Assembly (NCBI GenBank): GCA_045633845.1
Contig: JAZQZC010000036.1
Location: 1-64,000 of the forward strand
DNA length: 64,000 bases
Reading direction: 5' to 3'
Origin: RGIG4708 sp045633845
GTDB lineage: Bacteria > Bacillota > Clostridia > UMGS1810
Every line of letters begins with the position of its first letter. The first letter of the stretch is position 1. The notes below the pieces were generated by a model. It was not told the origin of the DNA and did no database searches. It was given only the letters and a program-made list of their open reading frames with translations. The position numbers and the translations under genes are program-made. Shown piece by piece: positions 44,003 through 52,778 of this stretch.

Positions 44003-44745
44003 TAAACAAAGTAAAACAGTATATAAATAAATACTTCGGCACCAAAAAGCAACAGGGCATATTTGCTATACTTGTTTTGCTAATTGTTTTTGTTTCGCTT
44101 TTTACGCCTATATATGAGATACAAAACATCGAGGTTCAAGGCAATACAACGGTAGATGCAAACACAATCATAAAAGCATCGGGAATAAAAATAGGTGAGA
44201 GCGTATTTAAGCTTGATGCCGCGTCGGCAAAAAAAGGTGTTTCAAAGGTTGCGTATATCGACACGGTTAAAATCAAAAGGCGCTTTCCCGATACTGTGGT
44301 AATTGAGGTTACCCAGAGCACCGAGTGCGCATACATAAATTTTGTAGGCGGTTACGTGGGCATAGACGAAAAGGGCAAGGTGCTTAATGTAAAGCAAAAA
44401 TTGACTGATGTAACTAAACCCATTGTGTACGGAATAAGCATTTCAAATTTTGAAATAGGCAGCAATGTCACCATAGGTGATGAACAAAAAAGAAAAGTTC
44501 TTTTTGAAATGCTCGGTCAGATAAGGTCAAGCGGCATTGAAGAAAAAATTCAGTATATGGATATTAATGATTTTGACAATATTACATTTACTCTCAAAAA
44601 CAAAATTTCGGTAAAGCTGGGCAACACCAACAGCCTTAAATACAAAATTGCATATCTTAAGTCTGTGCTTGATGAGCTTGGCGATACCACAGGGGGAGTT
44701 ATTGACATTACCGACACCGAAAATGTTGTGTACAACGCAAATTAG
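43999..44745 (+). CDS. ftsQ: cell division protein FtsQ/DivIB
   Basis: A 248-residue single-pass membrane protein: a short basic cytoplasmic part, a transmembrane helix (about 19-39), a POTRA domain (IQNIEVQGNTTVDANTIIKA to FPDTVVIEV) and a beta domain. It links FtsL and DivIC in the divisome. The open frame extends 84 bases into murA, but GTG 43999, overlapping the murA TGA and preceded by GAAAGGATG, is the likely start. Confidence 0.9.
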   Translation: MINKVKQYINKYFGTKKQQGIFAILVLLIVFVSLFTPIYEIQNIEVQGNTTVDANTIIKASGIKIGESVFKLDAASAKKGVSKVAYIDTVKIKRRFPDTVVIEVTQSTECAYINFVGGYVGIDEKGKVLNVKQKLTDVTKPIVYGISISNFEIGSNVTIGDEQKRKVLFEMLGQIRSSGIEEKIQYMDINDFDNITFTLKNKISVKLGNTNSLKYKIAYLKSVLDELGDTTGGVIDITDTENVVYNAN

Positions 44746-44827
44746 TGCCAAATACACAAAAAATGTGTATATAAATTAACAAATTGTAAAAATTTTAAAA
44801 AAATGCTGGTAATATTGGAATTTGTGT

Positions 44828-44835
44828 GATATAAT
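44828..44835 (+). promoter_or_regulatory. extended -10 promoter of ftsZ
   Basis: TGATATAAT (TGN plus the consensus -10, 44827-44835) lies about 90 bases before the ftsZ start; no good -35 box is present at the usual distance, as expected for extended -10 promoters. The rest of the 179-base gap is AT-rich without other features. Confidence 0.55.
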
Positions 44836-44924
44836 TAAAAAGTCTTAATATATCATAGCGTAAATATGCGCTTTTTCACTTATAGCAAAACAACTGATAA
44901 AATAAAAAAACGGAGGAGAAAATT

Positions 44925-45989
44925 GTGTTGAATTTGGATATCGAAAAAGATTTGACCGCCAAAATGGTCGTTGTAGGTGTAGGCGGAGGCGGTAACAACG
45001 CCGTTAGCCGTATGATCAGTGAAGGTCTTGTTGGTGTTGAATTTGTAGCTATCAACACAGACAAACAGGCACTTTATAAAATCAATTCCGAAAAAGTAAC
45101 CGCAAAAATTCAGATTGGCGAAAAGCTTACAAAAGGCCTTGGCGCAGGTGCAAACCCTGAGGTTGGCCAGAAAGCTGCCGAAGAAAGCAAGGAAGAAATC
45201 AAAAAAGCAATCCAGGATGCTGATATGATATTTATCACAGCAGGTATGGGCGGCGGTACAGGTACCGGCGCAGCTCCTATTGTTGCATCTATTGCAAAAG
45301 AGCTTGGCATACTCACTGTTGGTGTTGTTACAAAGCCCTTCTCATACGAGGGCAAAAAGAGAATGACAAGAGCTATCGAGGGTATTGGCAATCTTCAGGG
45401 CTATGTAGATGCACTTATCGTAATCCCTAACGACAAGCTCGAGGATACCTGCATCGAGCAGACAAAGGTTCTTGATGCATACAAAATGGCAGACGGCGTT
45501 CTTAATCAGGGTGTTAAGGGTATTGCCGACCTTATTTCGAGCCCCGGTATCATCAATGTTGACTTTGCAGACGTTACCACAGTTATGCGTAATTCAGGTA
45601 TTGCACATATGGGTATAGGCAGAGCTACAGGCGAAAACCGAACTGAAAGAGCAGTTAATATGGCTATCAACAGCCCGCTTCTCGAAACCTCTATTGTTGG
45701 TGCAACAAAGGTTGTTGTTAACGTAGCAGGTGGCTCCGACCTTACATTGTTTGAGGTTAACAAAGCAGGTGCTCTTATTCACGACCTTGTTGACGAGGAT
45801 GCTGACATTATATTTGGTAACTCTATGGACGAGTCATTGGGTGACGAAATTGTTGTTACAATTATTGCCACAGGCTTTAACGGAAATGCTGCTCCTGCGC
45901 TGGATTCAGCAGCGCAGCAGGACGAAAGCTTTCCAAAATCTGTATTTGATGAAGACGATGTTGAAATCCCTTCATTTCTTCGTAAATAA
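44925..45989 (+). CDS. ftsZ: cell division protein FtsZ
   Basis: A 354-residue tubulin-like GTPase forming the Z-ring. The nucleotide motifs GGGGNNAVSRM and the tubulin signature GGGTGTGAAP are present, with the synergy loop region NVDFADVTTVMRNSG. A short linker leads to the conserved tail VEIPSFLRK that binds FtsA or SepF. Start is GTG 44925 or TTG 44928 after CGGAGGAG. It has its own promoter; ftsA is not upstream, as is usual in many Firmicutes of this group. Confidence 0.98.
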   Translation: MLNLDIEKDLTAKMVVVGVGGGGNNAVSRMISEGLVGVEFVAINTDKQALYKINSEKVTAKIQIGEKLTKGLGAGANPEVGQKAAEESKEEIKKAIQDADMIFITAGMGGGTGTGAAPIVASIAKELGILTVGVVTKPFSYEGKKRMTRAIEGIGNLQGYVDALIVIPNDKLEDTCIEQTKVLDAYKMADGVLNQGVKGIADLISSPGIINVDFADVTTVMRNSGIAHMGIGRATGENRTERAVNMAINSPLLETSIVGATKVVVNVAGGSDLTLFEVNKAGALIHDLVDEDADIIFGNSMDESLGDEIVVTIIATGFNGNAAPALDSAAQQDESFPKSVFDEDDVEIPSFLRK

Positions 45990-46014
45990 TTGAGAAAGGC
46001 ATAGGCGTATCAAT

Positions 46015-46467
46015 ATGAAATGTCCGTTTTGTGAATATACCGAAAGCAAGGTTATAGATTCAAGACCTGTTGACGAAGGCGCTTCTATCAGACGAAGAAG
46101 AGAGTGCCTCAAATGCGAAAAGAGATTTACCACATATGAGCAGATTGAGTCAGTTCCTCTTATTGTTATCAAAAAAGACGGCAAAAGAGAGGTGTTCAAC
46201 AGACAAAAGCTTATCAATGGTATTTTGCGTGCTTGTGAAAAAACACAGGTGAGCTACTCTCAGGTTGAAAACCTTGTAAGTGAAATCGAAAGCGGTATGC
46301 ACAACAGATTGGATAAAGAAATTCCCTCTACCGAAATAGGTGAGCTTGTTATGAACAAGCTCAAAACCATTGATGATATTGCATATGTTCGCTTTGCCTC
46401 TGTTTACAGAGAGTTTAAGGATGTAAATACATTCCTTGAAGAATTGAATAGGATATTGCGAAAATAA
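46015..46467 (+). CDS. nrdR: transcriptional repressor NrdR
   Basis: A 150-residue repressor of ribonucleotide reductase genes. It has an N-terminal zinc ribbon (MKCPFCEYTESKVIDSR, then CLKCEKRFTTYE) and an ATP-cone domain (VIKKDGKREVFNRQKL) that senses dATP/ATP. The length is standard. It lies 25 bases after ftsZ, where other Clostridia often carry spoIIGA-sigE. Confidence 0.97.
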   Translation: MKCPFCEYTESKVIDSRPVDEGASIRRRRECLKCEKRFTTYEQIESVPLIVIKKDGKREVFNRQKLINGILRACEKTQVSYSQVENLVSEIESGMHNRLDKEIPSTEIGELVMNKLKTIDDIAYVRFASVYREFKDVNTFLEELNRILRK

Positions 46468-46476
46468 GTGAGGAAT

Positions 46477-46506
46477 AAAGGGATGCCTTCGGGACATCCC
46501 TTTTTA
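46477..46506 (+). terminator. terminator-like hairpin before dusB
   Basis: A 9-bp stem (AAAGGGATG with CATCCCTTT, loop CCTTCGGGA) is followed by TTTTATAT. It ends the ftsZ-nrdR transcript and stands only eight bases before the apparent dusB ATG. Confidence 0.75.
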
Positions 46507-46514
46507 TATGTATT

Positions 46515-47498
46515 ATGTATATCGGAAACGTAAAACTAAATAACAATATATTTCTTGCACCAATGGCTGGTATTACCGATTTGCCTTTTCGACTTATGTG
46601 CAAAAAATATGGGGCAGGGCTTGTGTTTACCGAAATGGTAAGCTCCAAGGCTATGTTTTACGATGACAAAAAAACAATGAGCCTGATTGAAACAAACGAG
46701 CAGGAAAAGCCCTTTGCCGTTCAGATTTTTGGCAGTGACCCCGATATAATGGCAAAAACTGCCTACAAGGCACTGTCTACAGGGGCGTCAATAATAGATA
46801 TAAATATGGGCTGCCCTGCACCAAAGGTTGCCAACAACGGCGACGGCAGCGCACTGCTTGAGCAGCCGCAGCTTATCGGTAAAATTGTAAAAAGCGTGTC
46901 GTCGGCGGTGGATGTACCTGTAAGTTGCAAAATTCGCAGCGGCTTTAAACAGATTGCCGATGTTGAATACATTGCCAAAACCATTGAGCAAAATGGAGCG
47001 GCGGCAATAACAGTGCACCCACGCACACGTGAAATGTACTATTCGGGCACTGCAGACCGCAGTATAATAAAGCTTGTAAAACAAAGTGTGTCAATCCCTG
47101 TTATAGGCAACGGCGACATTTTTGATGCTAAAAGTGCAAAGGATATGATAGATTATACAGGTTGTGACGCCGTAATGGTTGCCCGCGGTGCACAAGGCAA
47201 TCCTTTTATATTCAGGCAGATAAACGAGCTTTTTCAAAATGGCAGGGTAGAGTATTACCCGTCAAACAGCCAAAAATTAGACGTTATGTGTGAGCATATA
47301 GATATGCTTGTAAAGCTCAAGGGCGAATACATCGGCGTTCGTGAGGCACGCAAGCACATTGCATGGTACATCAAGGGTATGAAGGACAGCGCCAAAATGC
47401 GTGAAAGCGTGTGCAGAATTTGCACATATGATGAACTGAAAAACAAAATAAAAGAGTATCGTGAAATGATAAAAAACGAGGGATCTGTAGCAAAATGA
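46515..47498 (+). CDS. dusB: tRNA-dihydrouridine synthase
   Basis: A 327-residue flavoenzyme that reduces uridine to dihydrouridine in tRNA. The N-terminal FLAPMAGITDLPFR and the catalytic-cysteine motif MGCPAPKVANNGDGSALL are typical DusB features, as is VIGNGDIFD. Oddly, no Shine-Dalgarno sequence is visible: the ATG follows the arm of the hairpin at 46477. Translation may be weak, leaderless from an overlooked promoter, or dependent on melting of the hairpin. Confidence 0.92.
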   Translation: MYIGNVKLNNNIFLAPMAGITDLPFRLMCKKYGAGLVFTEMVSSKAMFYDDKKTMSLIETNEQEKPFAVQIFGSDPDIMAKTAYKALSTGASIIDINMGCPAPKVANNGDGSALLEQPQLIGKIVKSVSSAVDVPVSCKIRSGFKQIADVEYIAKTIEQNGAAAITVHPRTREMYYSGTADRSIIKLVKQSVSIPVIGNGDIFDAKSAKDMIDYTGCDAVMVARGAQGNPFIFRQINELFQNGRVEYYPSNSQKLDVMCEHIDMLVKLKGEYIGVREARKHIAWYIKGMKDSAKMRESVCRICTYDELKNKIKEYREMIKNEGSVAK

Positions 47499-47540
47499 TT
47501 TTTTCGGGACGTCCAGGAGGCCGTCCCCTACATATATTGC

Positions 47541-47720
47541 AGGTGACAGGGGGATGTTCGCATGACAACGGGGACATTCCTCGCAAGAGGTGCATAGGTG
47601 ACAGTGGGGAAGTTCCTTTGCAAAAGGTGCGTCCCCATCTGTCACCGATTAATTTTTTGCCATTTGTTCGCACAACAAACGGGGACGCACCTTCTGCGAA
47701 GGAACTTCCCCCACTGTCCC
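47541..47720. repeat. GGGGAC/GTCCCC palindromic repeat cluster 4
   Basis: Outer module (GGTGACAGGGGGATGTTCGC, then GACAACGGGGACATTCC) followed by a central module (GTGACAGTGGGGAAGTTCC to CATCTGTCACC) and a closing arm (GGAAGTTCC complement ending CCCCCACTGTCCC). It fills the space between convergent dusB and gatD, where it may act as a two-way terminator. The gatD stop codon directly abuts its edge. A separate short GGGACG-GTCCCC hairpin (GGACGTCCAGGAGGCCGTCC) is at 47507-47529, partly overlapping the end of dusB. Confidence 0.85.
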
Positions 47721-48425
47721 TTACGGCATTGGCTCCCTATTAACTATATATTCGTTTGCTTTTGTTTCAAATTCGTCATCCAAAGGCAAAAGCTCAATAT
47801 CCTCGCCGTATTTTTTTGTAAGGGCACATTTTATTATATAATCTGCAATTTCGGGGTTTTTGGGAAGCAGCGGGCCATACACATAAGTGCCTATAAGGTT
47901 GTTGTATATAATTCCTTCGCTTTGGTTTGACGGAAAAATCATATTGCCAAGAGTGTTATAGCCATCTGTATTTGTACTGCGGCTTTTGTTAATAAAACCG
48001 GTTATTTTTGTTTTAAACAAATTGCTTTCGATTATTACGTCACTTGTTATTTTTTGACATTTGGTGGTTGTTGTATTCAAAATACCAATACCTTGTATTG
48101 CTTTTTCGCCAATTTCGCAATTTGTTCCAAGCATTTCGTAGCCGCTGCATATTGCAAGCACACATCCGTTTTTCTCTATATAATTTTTTAGCTCCTCTTT
48201 TTGCTCTGCAAGTCTTTGGCAAATGTCCTCCCAGTCTTTGTCAGAGCCACCGCCTATATACAAAATATCGGTATTTTCAAAATCTATTTTGTCGTCGCCG
48301 TAGTACTCTGTTACCTTTGATTCAATTTCTCTTTTTTTGAGTCGGTAGGTTAGAGCCATAATGTTGCCTTTGTCACCATAAAGGTTGAGTACATCGGGAT
48401 ATAAATGTGCAATTGTAATTTCCAT
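47721..48425 (-). CDS. gatD: lipid II isoglutaminyl synthase, glutaminase subunit GatD
   Basis: A 234-residue class I glutamine amidotransferase-like protein. The nucleophile elbow LAICSGYEMLG (cysteine near 94) and GGGSDKDWE match the CobB/CobQ-like GatD family. It supplies ammonia to MurT, and the pair amidates the D-glutamate of lipid II in Gram-positive bacteria. It is adjacent to murT in the same direction. Its stop codon lies against the palindromic repeat. Confidence 0.92.
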   Translation of the reverse strand: MEITIAHLYPDVLNLYGDKGNIMALTYRLKKREIESKVTEYYGDDKIDFENTDILYIGGGSDKDWEDICQRLAEQKEELKNYIEKNGCVLAICSGYEMLGTNCEIGEKAIQGIGILNTTTTKCQKITSDVIIESNLFKTKITGFINKSRSTNTDGYNTLGNMIFPSNQSEGIIYNNLIGTYVYGPLLPKNPEIADYIIKCALTKKYGEDIELLPLDDEFETKANEYIVNREPMP

Positions 48426-48428
48426 TGT

Positions 48429-49775
48429 TTACTCCTCCTTTTGTTCAAGTGATTTGAGTACCTGTTGCGTTTTAAAAAGCTCTGTATAGTTAACAAGCAC
48501 ATAGCATACTTCGCCGCTTTGGGCTATAAGCTGCTTTAAGGTTTGTTCGTTGTTTTCTTTTGCCTGCACATCTTCAAAGCCTGCATATTTGAGCCGCAGT
48601 GCCAAATCGTATTTTCGCATACCGCCTGCAACAATTGTATTTACGTTTGCTTTTGTTAAGTTTTCCACGTCCATATCCCACATCCACGAAATATCGCATC
48701 CGTCAGAGGGGTTGTCGTTTATTGCAATAATCACATCCTTGCTCCGCTTGTCAGATGCAAGTGTTGCTATTGCCTGATTAAAGCCTGCAGGGTTTTTTGA
48801 AAGGTTGAGAATAACTGTTTTTCCGCCGATTGTAAATGCTTCCATTCTGCCAATTTGCGGCTTGTAATTGTTGTATACTTCGTTTATGCTGTGGGTAGGC
48901 AGATTTGCGCTTTCGTATGCACAAAAGGATGCCAGTACATTATATATGTTGTAAAAACCGCGGTAATTGAGTGAAAGGTTTAATGCTGTGCCTCTGTAAT
49001 TTACATCAAAGGACATTCCGTTTTTGAGATTGATATTCACTGCGCCGTAATCGCAGTCAGGACGCTTAAAATCACATTTAGGACATTCAAAGCTGCCGAG
49101 CTGACTGTAATGATAGTAGTTGTATTTAAGCTCTGCTCCGCATTTTGGGCAATTTCTGCCTTCTCTTGTTTCGGCAATATTGTTGCTGCTGCAATCCTGG
49201 TCAATTCCGTAGTAAAGGCACTTTCTGTCTTTTCCGAGCTGCACGCACAAGGGGTCGTCGGCGTTGAGTATCAGTGTTGTGTCGGGCACTTTTTGGATTG
49301 CCTCATCAAGCAATGCGGCTGTCATTTCTGTTTCGCCGTAGCGGTCCATCTGGTCACGGAACAGATTTGTAACAATAATTTTGTGGGGCTTAACGTGGTT
49401 TACAATGTGTCTGAGGCTCGCTTCATCACATTCTATTGCCGCATAATCACAATTGAGCCTTCCGCTGATTTTTGCTTTGCTTATAAAGCTGCACGCAACC
49501 CCGGGCAGCATATTTGCTCCCACATTGTTGCACACAACCCTGCTCCCTGCACATTCAAGCAGCTCGCAAAGCAGGTTGTTTGTTGTGGTTTTGCCGTTTG
49601 TTCCGCATACGGCAATTATTTCGTGCTTTATCTGATCTGATAGTCTTTTGAGTATCCCAGGCGAAATTTTGAGTGCAATTGTTCCGGGGCCTGACGAGCC
49701 TTTTTTGCCCATCATTTTGCTGATGCCAATGAGTGTTTTACATGCTATTATTGCTATTGAATCTCTTATATTCAC
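48429..49775 (-). CDS. murT: lipid II isoglutaminyl synthase, Mur-ligase subunit MurT
   Basis: A 448-residue Mur-ligase-like protein with the ATP loop VCGTNGKTTTNNLL, an inserted four-cysteine zinc ribbon (NCPKCGAEL to FECPKCDFKRPDCD) and a C-terminal DUF1727 region (LSKNPAGFNQAIATL, then INDNPSDGCDISWMWD). These features identify MurT. It activates the glutamate carboxyl of lipid II for amidation by GatD-derived ammonia. GTG 49775 follows AAAGGAG at normal spacing, better than the TTG at 49793. It starts just after the permease gene and is likely co-transcribed with it. Confidence 0.92.
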   Translation of the reverse strand: MNIRDSIAIIACKTLIGISKMMGKKGSSGPGTIALKISPGILKRLSDQIKHEIIAVCGTNGKTTTNNLLCELLECAGSRVVCNNVGANMLPGVACSFISKAKISGRLNCDYAAIECDEASLRHIVNHVKPHKIIVTNLFRDQMDRYGETEMTAALLDEAIQKVPDTTLILNADDPLCVQLGKDRKCLYYGIDQDCSSNNIAETREGRNCPKCGAELKYNYYHYSQLGSFECPKCDFKRPDCDYGAVNINLKNGMSFDVNYRGTALNLSLNYRGFYNIYNVLASFCAYESANLPTHSINEVYNNYKPQIGRMEAFTIGGKTVILNLSKNPAGFNQAIATLASDKRSKDVIIAINDNPSDGCDISWMWDMDVENLTKANVNTIVAGGMRKYDLALRLKYAGFEDVQAKENNEQTLKQLIAQSGEVCYVLVNYTELFKTQQVLKSLEQKEE

Positions 49776-49796
49776 CTTAACTGCTCCTTTCAAATA

Positions 49797-50807
49797 TTAC
49801 AGCTTTAATTTAAGGTCGTTTGGTTTTATCCAGTTAATCTTTTTAAGTATTGCCGAAAACAGCGGTGTAAGTATTGCCGGGAGCACAAAGCAAACCAAAA
49901 GCATACCCACAAGCTTAAATGTGTTAAAGCCTGCATCGGTCATAAGTCCTATCGGGCCTACAAGACCGCAGGTGCCCATACCCGAAGCTATTGCAACAGG
50001 GTTTTCAAGCTTAAAGAGTATTGTTGATATGGGGCCTGTAATTGCACTTGTAAGTATGGAGGGAATCCATATTCGCGGGTTTTTCATTATGTTGCCCATC
50101 TGCAGCATACTTGTGCCCAGGCCCTGAGCAACAAGGCCGCCAAAGCCGTTTTCTTTAAAGCTCATAAATGCAAAGCCCACCATCTGCGCACAGCAGCCTG
50201 CTGTTGCCGCGCCGCCTGCAAGGCCCACAAGCCCGAGGGATGCACAAATTGCAGCAGAGCTTATGGGCAGTGTGAGGCATATGCCCACAACAACCGAAAC
50301 AAGCATACCCATCCAAAATGGCTCAAGCTCAATACAGGTCATAATAAAGCTGCCGAATGCTGCCATAACAGACGAAACAGCAGGGCTTACAAACATAGCC
50401 ATTGCAGTACCTGCCGCAATTGTAACGGTGGGGGTTACAAGTATGTCTATTTTTGTCTCTTTACTAACTATTTTACCAAGCTCGCATGCAACAACAACTG
50501 CCACAAATGTACCCATAGGCCCACCAAGAGTGTTTGAAGCAAAGCCCACTGCGCAAAGGGAGAGCAGCACAAGGTTTGGTGCGTTCATTGCACTGCCTAT
50601 TGCCACCGCCATTGCAGGGCCTGTTGCAGATGTTGCATATTCCTTCATTGTGGCAAAAAATTCTATACCTGTTTTGTCATACACAGTGCCGAATATTGTG
50701 CCGATAAGTAATGATGCAAAAAGACCGAGCGCCATTGCTCCCAGTGCATCAATAAAATATGCCTTGAATGTAATGTTGATGTTTTTGCGTTTTAAAAAGT
50801 TTTTCAT
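49797..50807 (-). CDS. PTS EIIC-like membrane permease (PTS_EIIC_2 family)
   Basis: A 336-residue polytopic membrane protein with about eight to ten helices and glycine/alanine-rich segments (GLFASLLIGTIFGTVYD, GGPMGTFVAVVVACE, TCGLVGPIGLMTDAGFN). It resembles the stand-alone EIIC-type permease family PTS_EIIC_2, whose substrates are mostly unknown. No EIIA or EIIB gene is nearby. ATG 50807 follows AAAGGA. The MITE-like element lies only 19 bases upstream, so its original promoter is separated by 274 bp or lost. Confidence 0.78.
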   Translation of the reverse strand: MKNFLKRKNINITFKAYFIDALGAMALGLFASLLIGTIFGTVYDKTGIEFFATMKEYATSATGPAMAVAIGSAMNAPNLVLLSLCAVGFASNTLGGPMGTFVAVVVACELGKIVSKETKIDILVTPTVTIAAGTAMAMFVSPAVSSVMAAFGSFIMTCIELEPFWMGMLVSVVVGICLTLPISSAAICASLGLVGLAGGAATAGCCAQMVGFAFMSFKENGFGGLVAQGLGTSMLQMGNIMKNPRIWIPSILTSAITGPISTILFKLENPVAIASGMGTCGLVGPIGLMTDAGFNTFKLVGMLLVCFVLPAILTPLFSAILKKINWIKPNDLKLKL

Positions 50808-50826
50808 TTGTTATCATTCCTTTGCA

Positions 50827-51100
50827 GTGTGACAGGACTCGAACCAACATTGGTTTCACATGAATAATTTACCTGAAACTTCAGTAAATTCCTTGAAAAT
50901 ACGCAAGTATTCCCTTCGAAATTTACCTTGTTTCAGAAAAATTATTCTATGTGAAACTGCTTTGCACCTGCCATCTTGAAATTTTTGTTAAGATTTCAGT
51001 GCGACAGGTTGCAGGCGGGCTGACGCCCGTCAAAACCGACAATCTGAAAGATTACAAAAATTTCAGATGTCAGGCAGTGATAGTTCGAGTCCTGACACAC
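50827..51100. mobile_element. 274-bp structured MITE-like element, copy 2
   Basis: The same length as copy 1 and about 90% identical by eye, in the opposite orientation. The ends are GTGTGACAGGACTCGAACC and GTTCGAGTCCTGACACAC, the right end with one changed base. The right flank is TA (51101-51102) and the left flank is CA, so the duplication is only half preserved. Arm 1 folds around GTAAATTCC...GGAATTTAC-like sequences. Arm 2 carries the TGAC-capped hairpin CGGGC-TGAC-GCCCG (51016-51029). It sits in the upstream region of the PTS-like permease gene and 112 bases before the gene at 51213. Confidence 0.88.
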
Positions 51101-51212
51101 TATATTAATATTATTCTATACCAAATTTAAAAAAAGTTCAACAGTTTAAAGTGTATTTTATGCATAATTCGTCATTTGGTATATATTTATATAATTGAAA
51201 GGAGTTTTTTTG

Positions 51213-52160
51213 TTGAATAAATTAATAATAGATAGCGGAACAAGACTGGTTATAGAAATAAAAAACAACAATATTATATGTGATGACGGCAAACACGAGC
51301 AGCTTTTGTCAGACCAATTGTATAATGATTTAGACGGCTATGTGACCGATAGCGGAATTACCGAAATATTTGCTTCAGGCGATACATATGTTACGAGATT
51401 TACATATAACGGAGTATGGCACAAAACAGATGTTGTAAGCAACGCTGCGGGCAGCGGCAAAATAAAAGGTGTTAAAGCTCTGACGGTTGGTTTGTATAAA
51501 AACCTGTTTTACAGCGTGTACAAAAATGGCAAAAATATTCTTGTGCATCATATTATGGGCAGTGGAATAGACAAAGTATCTGCTGTGGATTACCTTGGCA
51601 GCCGCTGCAGATATACTGTGTTTTGCGATGGTAACGACAATATAAATATATGGTATGTTAATGAGACAGAAGAGCTTTGCAGCGCTAAATATATATGGTC
51701 GCAAAAAAAGTACTCACAAAAGGAGCTGCATGCCCAAAATGTGCTTAATTTGTGCGTGGTGCCGTGCAAATCGGGTGATACATACATTGCCGTTGTACAA
51801 AAAAACAAAGGCTACAACGAGGTGTGCTTTAAGTCAAAATCAGACGAAAATTTTGCAATGCTTGGCTTTGGCGTGGATTTTAATTGTGATGTGGCGGTTG
51901 TAAGTACTGAGGGGGCAGTTTATGTGCAGTGGATAGACTCAAAGGGCTGCGCAGAGAGCGTAAGCTATGACGGTGGCAAAACCTTTGGGCGCCCCAGTGA
52001 TGTACACAATATAAAATCTGCTCTATGCAAAATGTGTGCATACCGATGCGTGCAAAATTATAATGTAAAAACAGTTGATTTGTGCGTATCGGGCGGCAAA
52101 AAGCTCTTACACGAAAGTGCAATTATAGAATTATTAAAAAAGGAGACAGAAAATGAATAA
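51213..52160 (+). CDS. uncharacterised protein with one sialidase-type Asp-box-like motif
   Basis: A 315-residue protein without signal peptide or membrane segment. It is beta-rich, and SYDGGKTFGRP (about residues 253-263) resembles the BNR/Asp-box of beta-propeller proteins; WIDSKGCAES just before supports a propeller blade. I do not recognise a family. Starts possible at TTG 51210 or 51213 after AAAGGAG. Its end overlaps the next gene by eight bases, so the two act as a coupled pair. Confidence 0.7.
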   Translation: MNKLIIDSGTRLVIEIKNNNIICDDGKHEQLLSDQLYNDLDGYVTDSGITEIFASGDTYVTRFTYNGVWHKTDVVSNAAGSGKIKGVKALTVGLYKNLFYSVYKNGKNILVHHIMGSGIDKVSAVDYLGSRCRYTVFCDGNDNINIWYVNETEELCSAKYIWSQKKYSQKELHAQNVLNLCVVPCKSGDTYIAVVQKNKGYNEVCFKSKSDENFAMLGFGVDFNCDVAVVSTEGAVYVQWIDSKGCAESVSYDGGKTFGRPSDVHNIKSALCKMCAYRCVQNYNVKTVDLCVSGGKKLLHESAIIELLKKETENE

Positions 52161-52752
52161 TTATGTAAGATTTTTTAATGCAGATTGTCAGGGCAGAAAC
52201 ATTTCGTTTTATATCAATGACGATATGGGTGCCGAAAATATTGAGTTTGGCAGCTTTAGCAGATACATACAAATAAACGGCAATCAGGCAACCTTTGGTA
52301 TGTCCTGCCTCGATTGCAAAATAGGTGACTGCGGCACCCTCACTCTTAACTTTGACAGCTCCTCCGTTTATACTGTTGCGGCAGTGTGCATAGGCGGAGA
52401 GGTTTGCCTTTACGGCATAAGAGAAATGTTTGGCGAGCCCAACCGCGCAAGCGCAAACTTAAGGGTGTGCAACTTAAGCCCCGATATATCGGAGGATGAT
52501 TTGTATGCAAACCGATACAAAATAATAGGGGATATAGACTATCTTGAAGTAAGCAAGTATATCAAAATGATTCCCGATACATACGACTTTACAATAAAAG
52601 ACGATAAGGAAATTAAATTCAACATAGGCAAGCAGACGCTCAAAAACGGAAAGTACAATACATTTTATATTATAGGCAAGCTCAAAGCAAAGCCCGAAAT
52701 GAGATGCATTGTATCAACAGATGCAATGAGCTACGAGGGCGACGCACTGTAA
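52153..52752 (+). CDS. DUF4397-like protein of unknown function
   Basis: A 199-residue protein without a signal peptide. It shows the DUF4397 pattern: NNYVRFFNADCQGRNISFYI, then FGSFSRYIQINGN, VYTVAAVCIGGEVCLYGI, and a second half starting ANLRVCNLSPD with YLEVSKYIKM. In other Firmicutes DUF4397 proteins are commonly secreted or spore-associated; neither is shown here. It begins after AAGGAG, overlapping the preceding gene. A palindromic repeat cluster follows its stop. Confidence 0.65.
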   Translation: MNNYVRFFNADCQGRNISFYINDDMGAENIEFGSFSRYIQINGNQATFGMSCLDCKIGDCGTLTLNFDSSSVYTVAAVCIGGEVCLYGIREMFGEPNRASANLRVCNLSPDISEDDLYANRYKIIGDIDYLEVSKYIKMIPDTYDFTIKDDKEIKFNIGKQTLKNGKYNTFYIIGKLKAKPEMRCIVSTDAMSYEGDAL

Positions 52753-52778
52753 TTTAAAATATGCCAAACGGCAATGCT

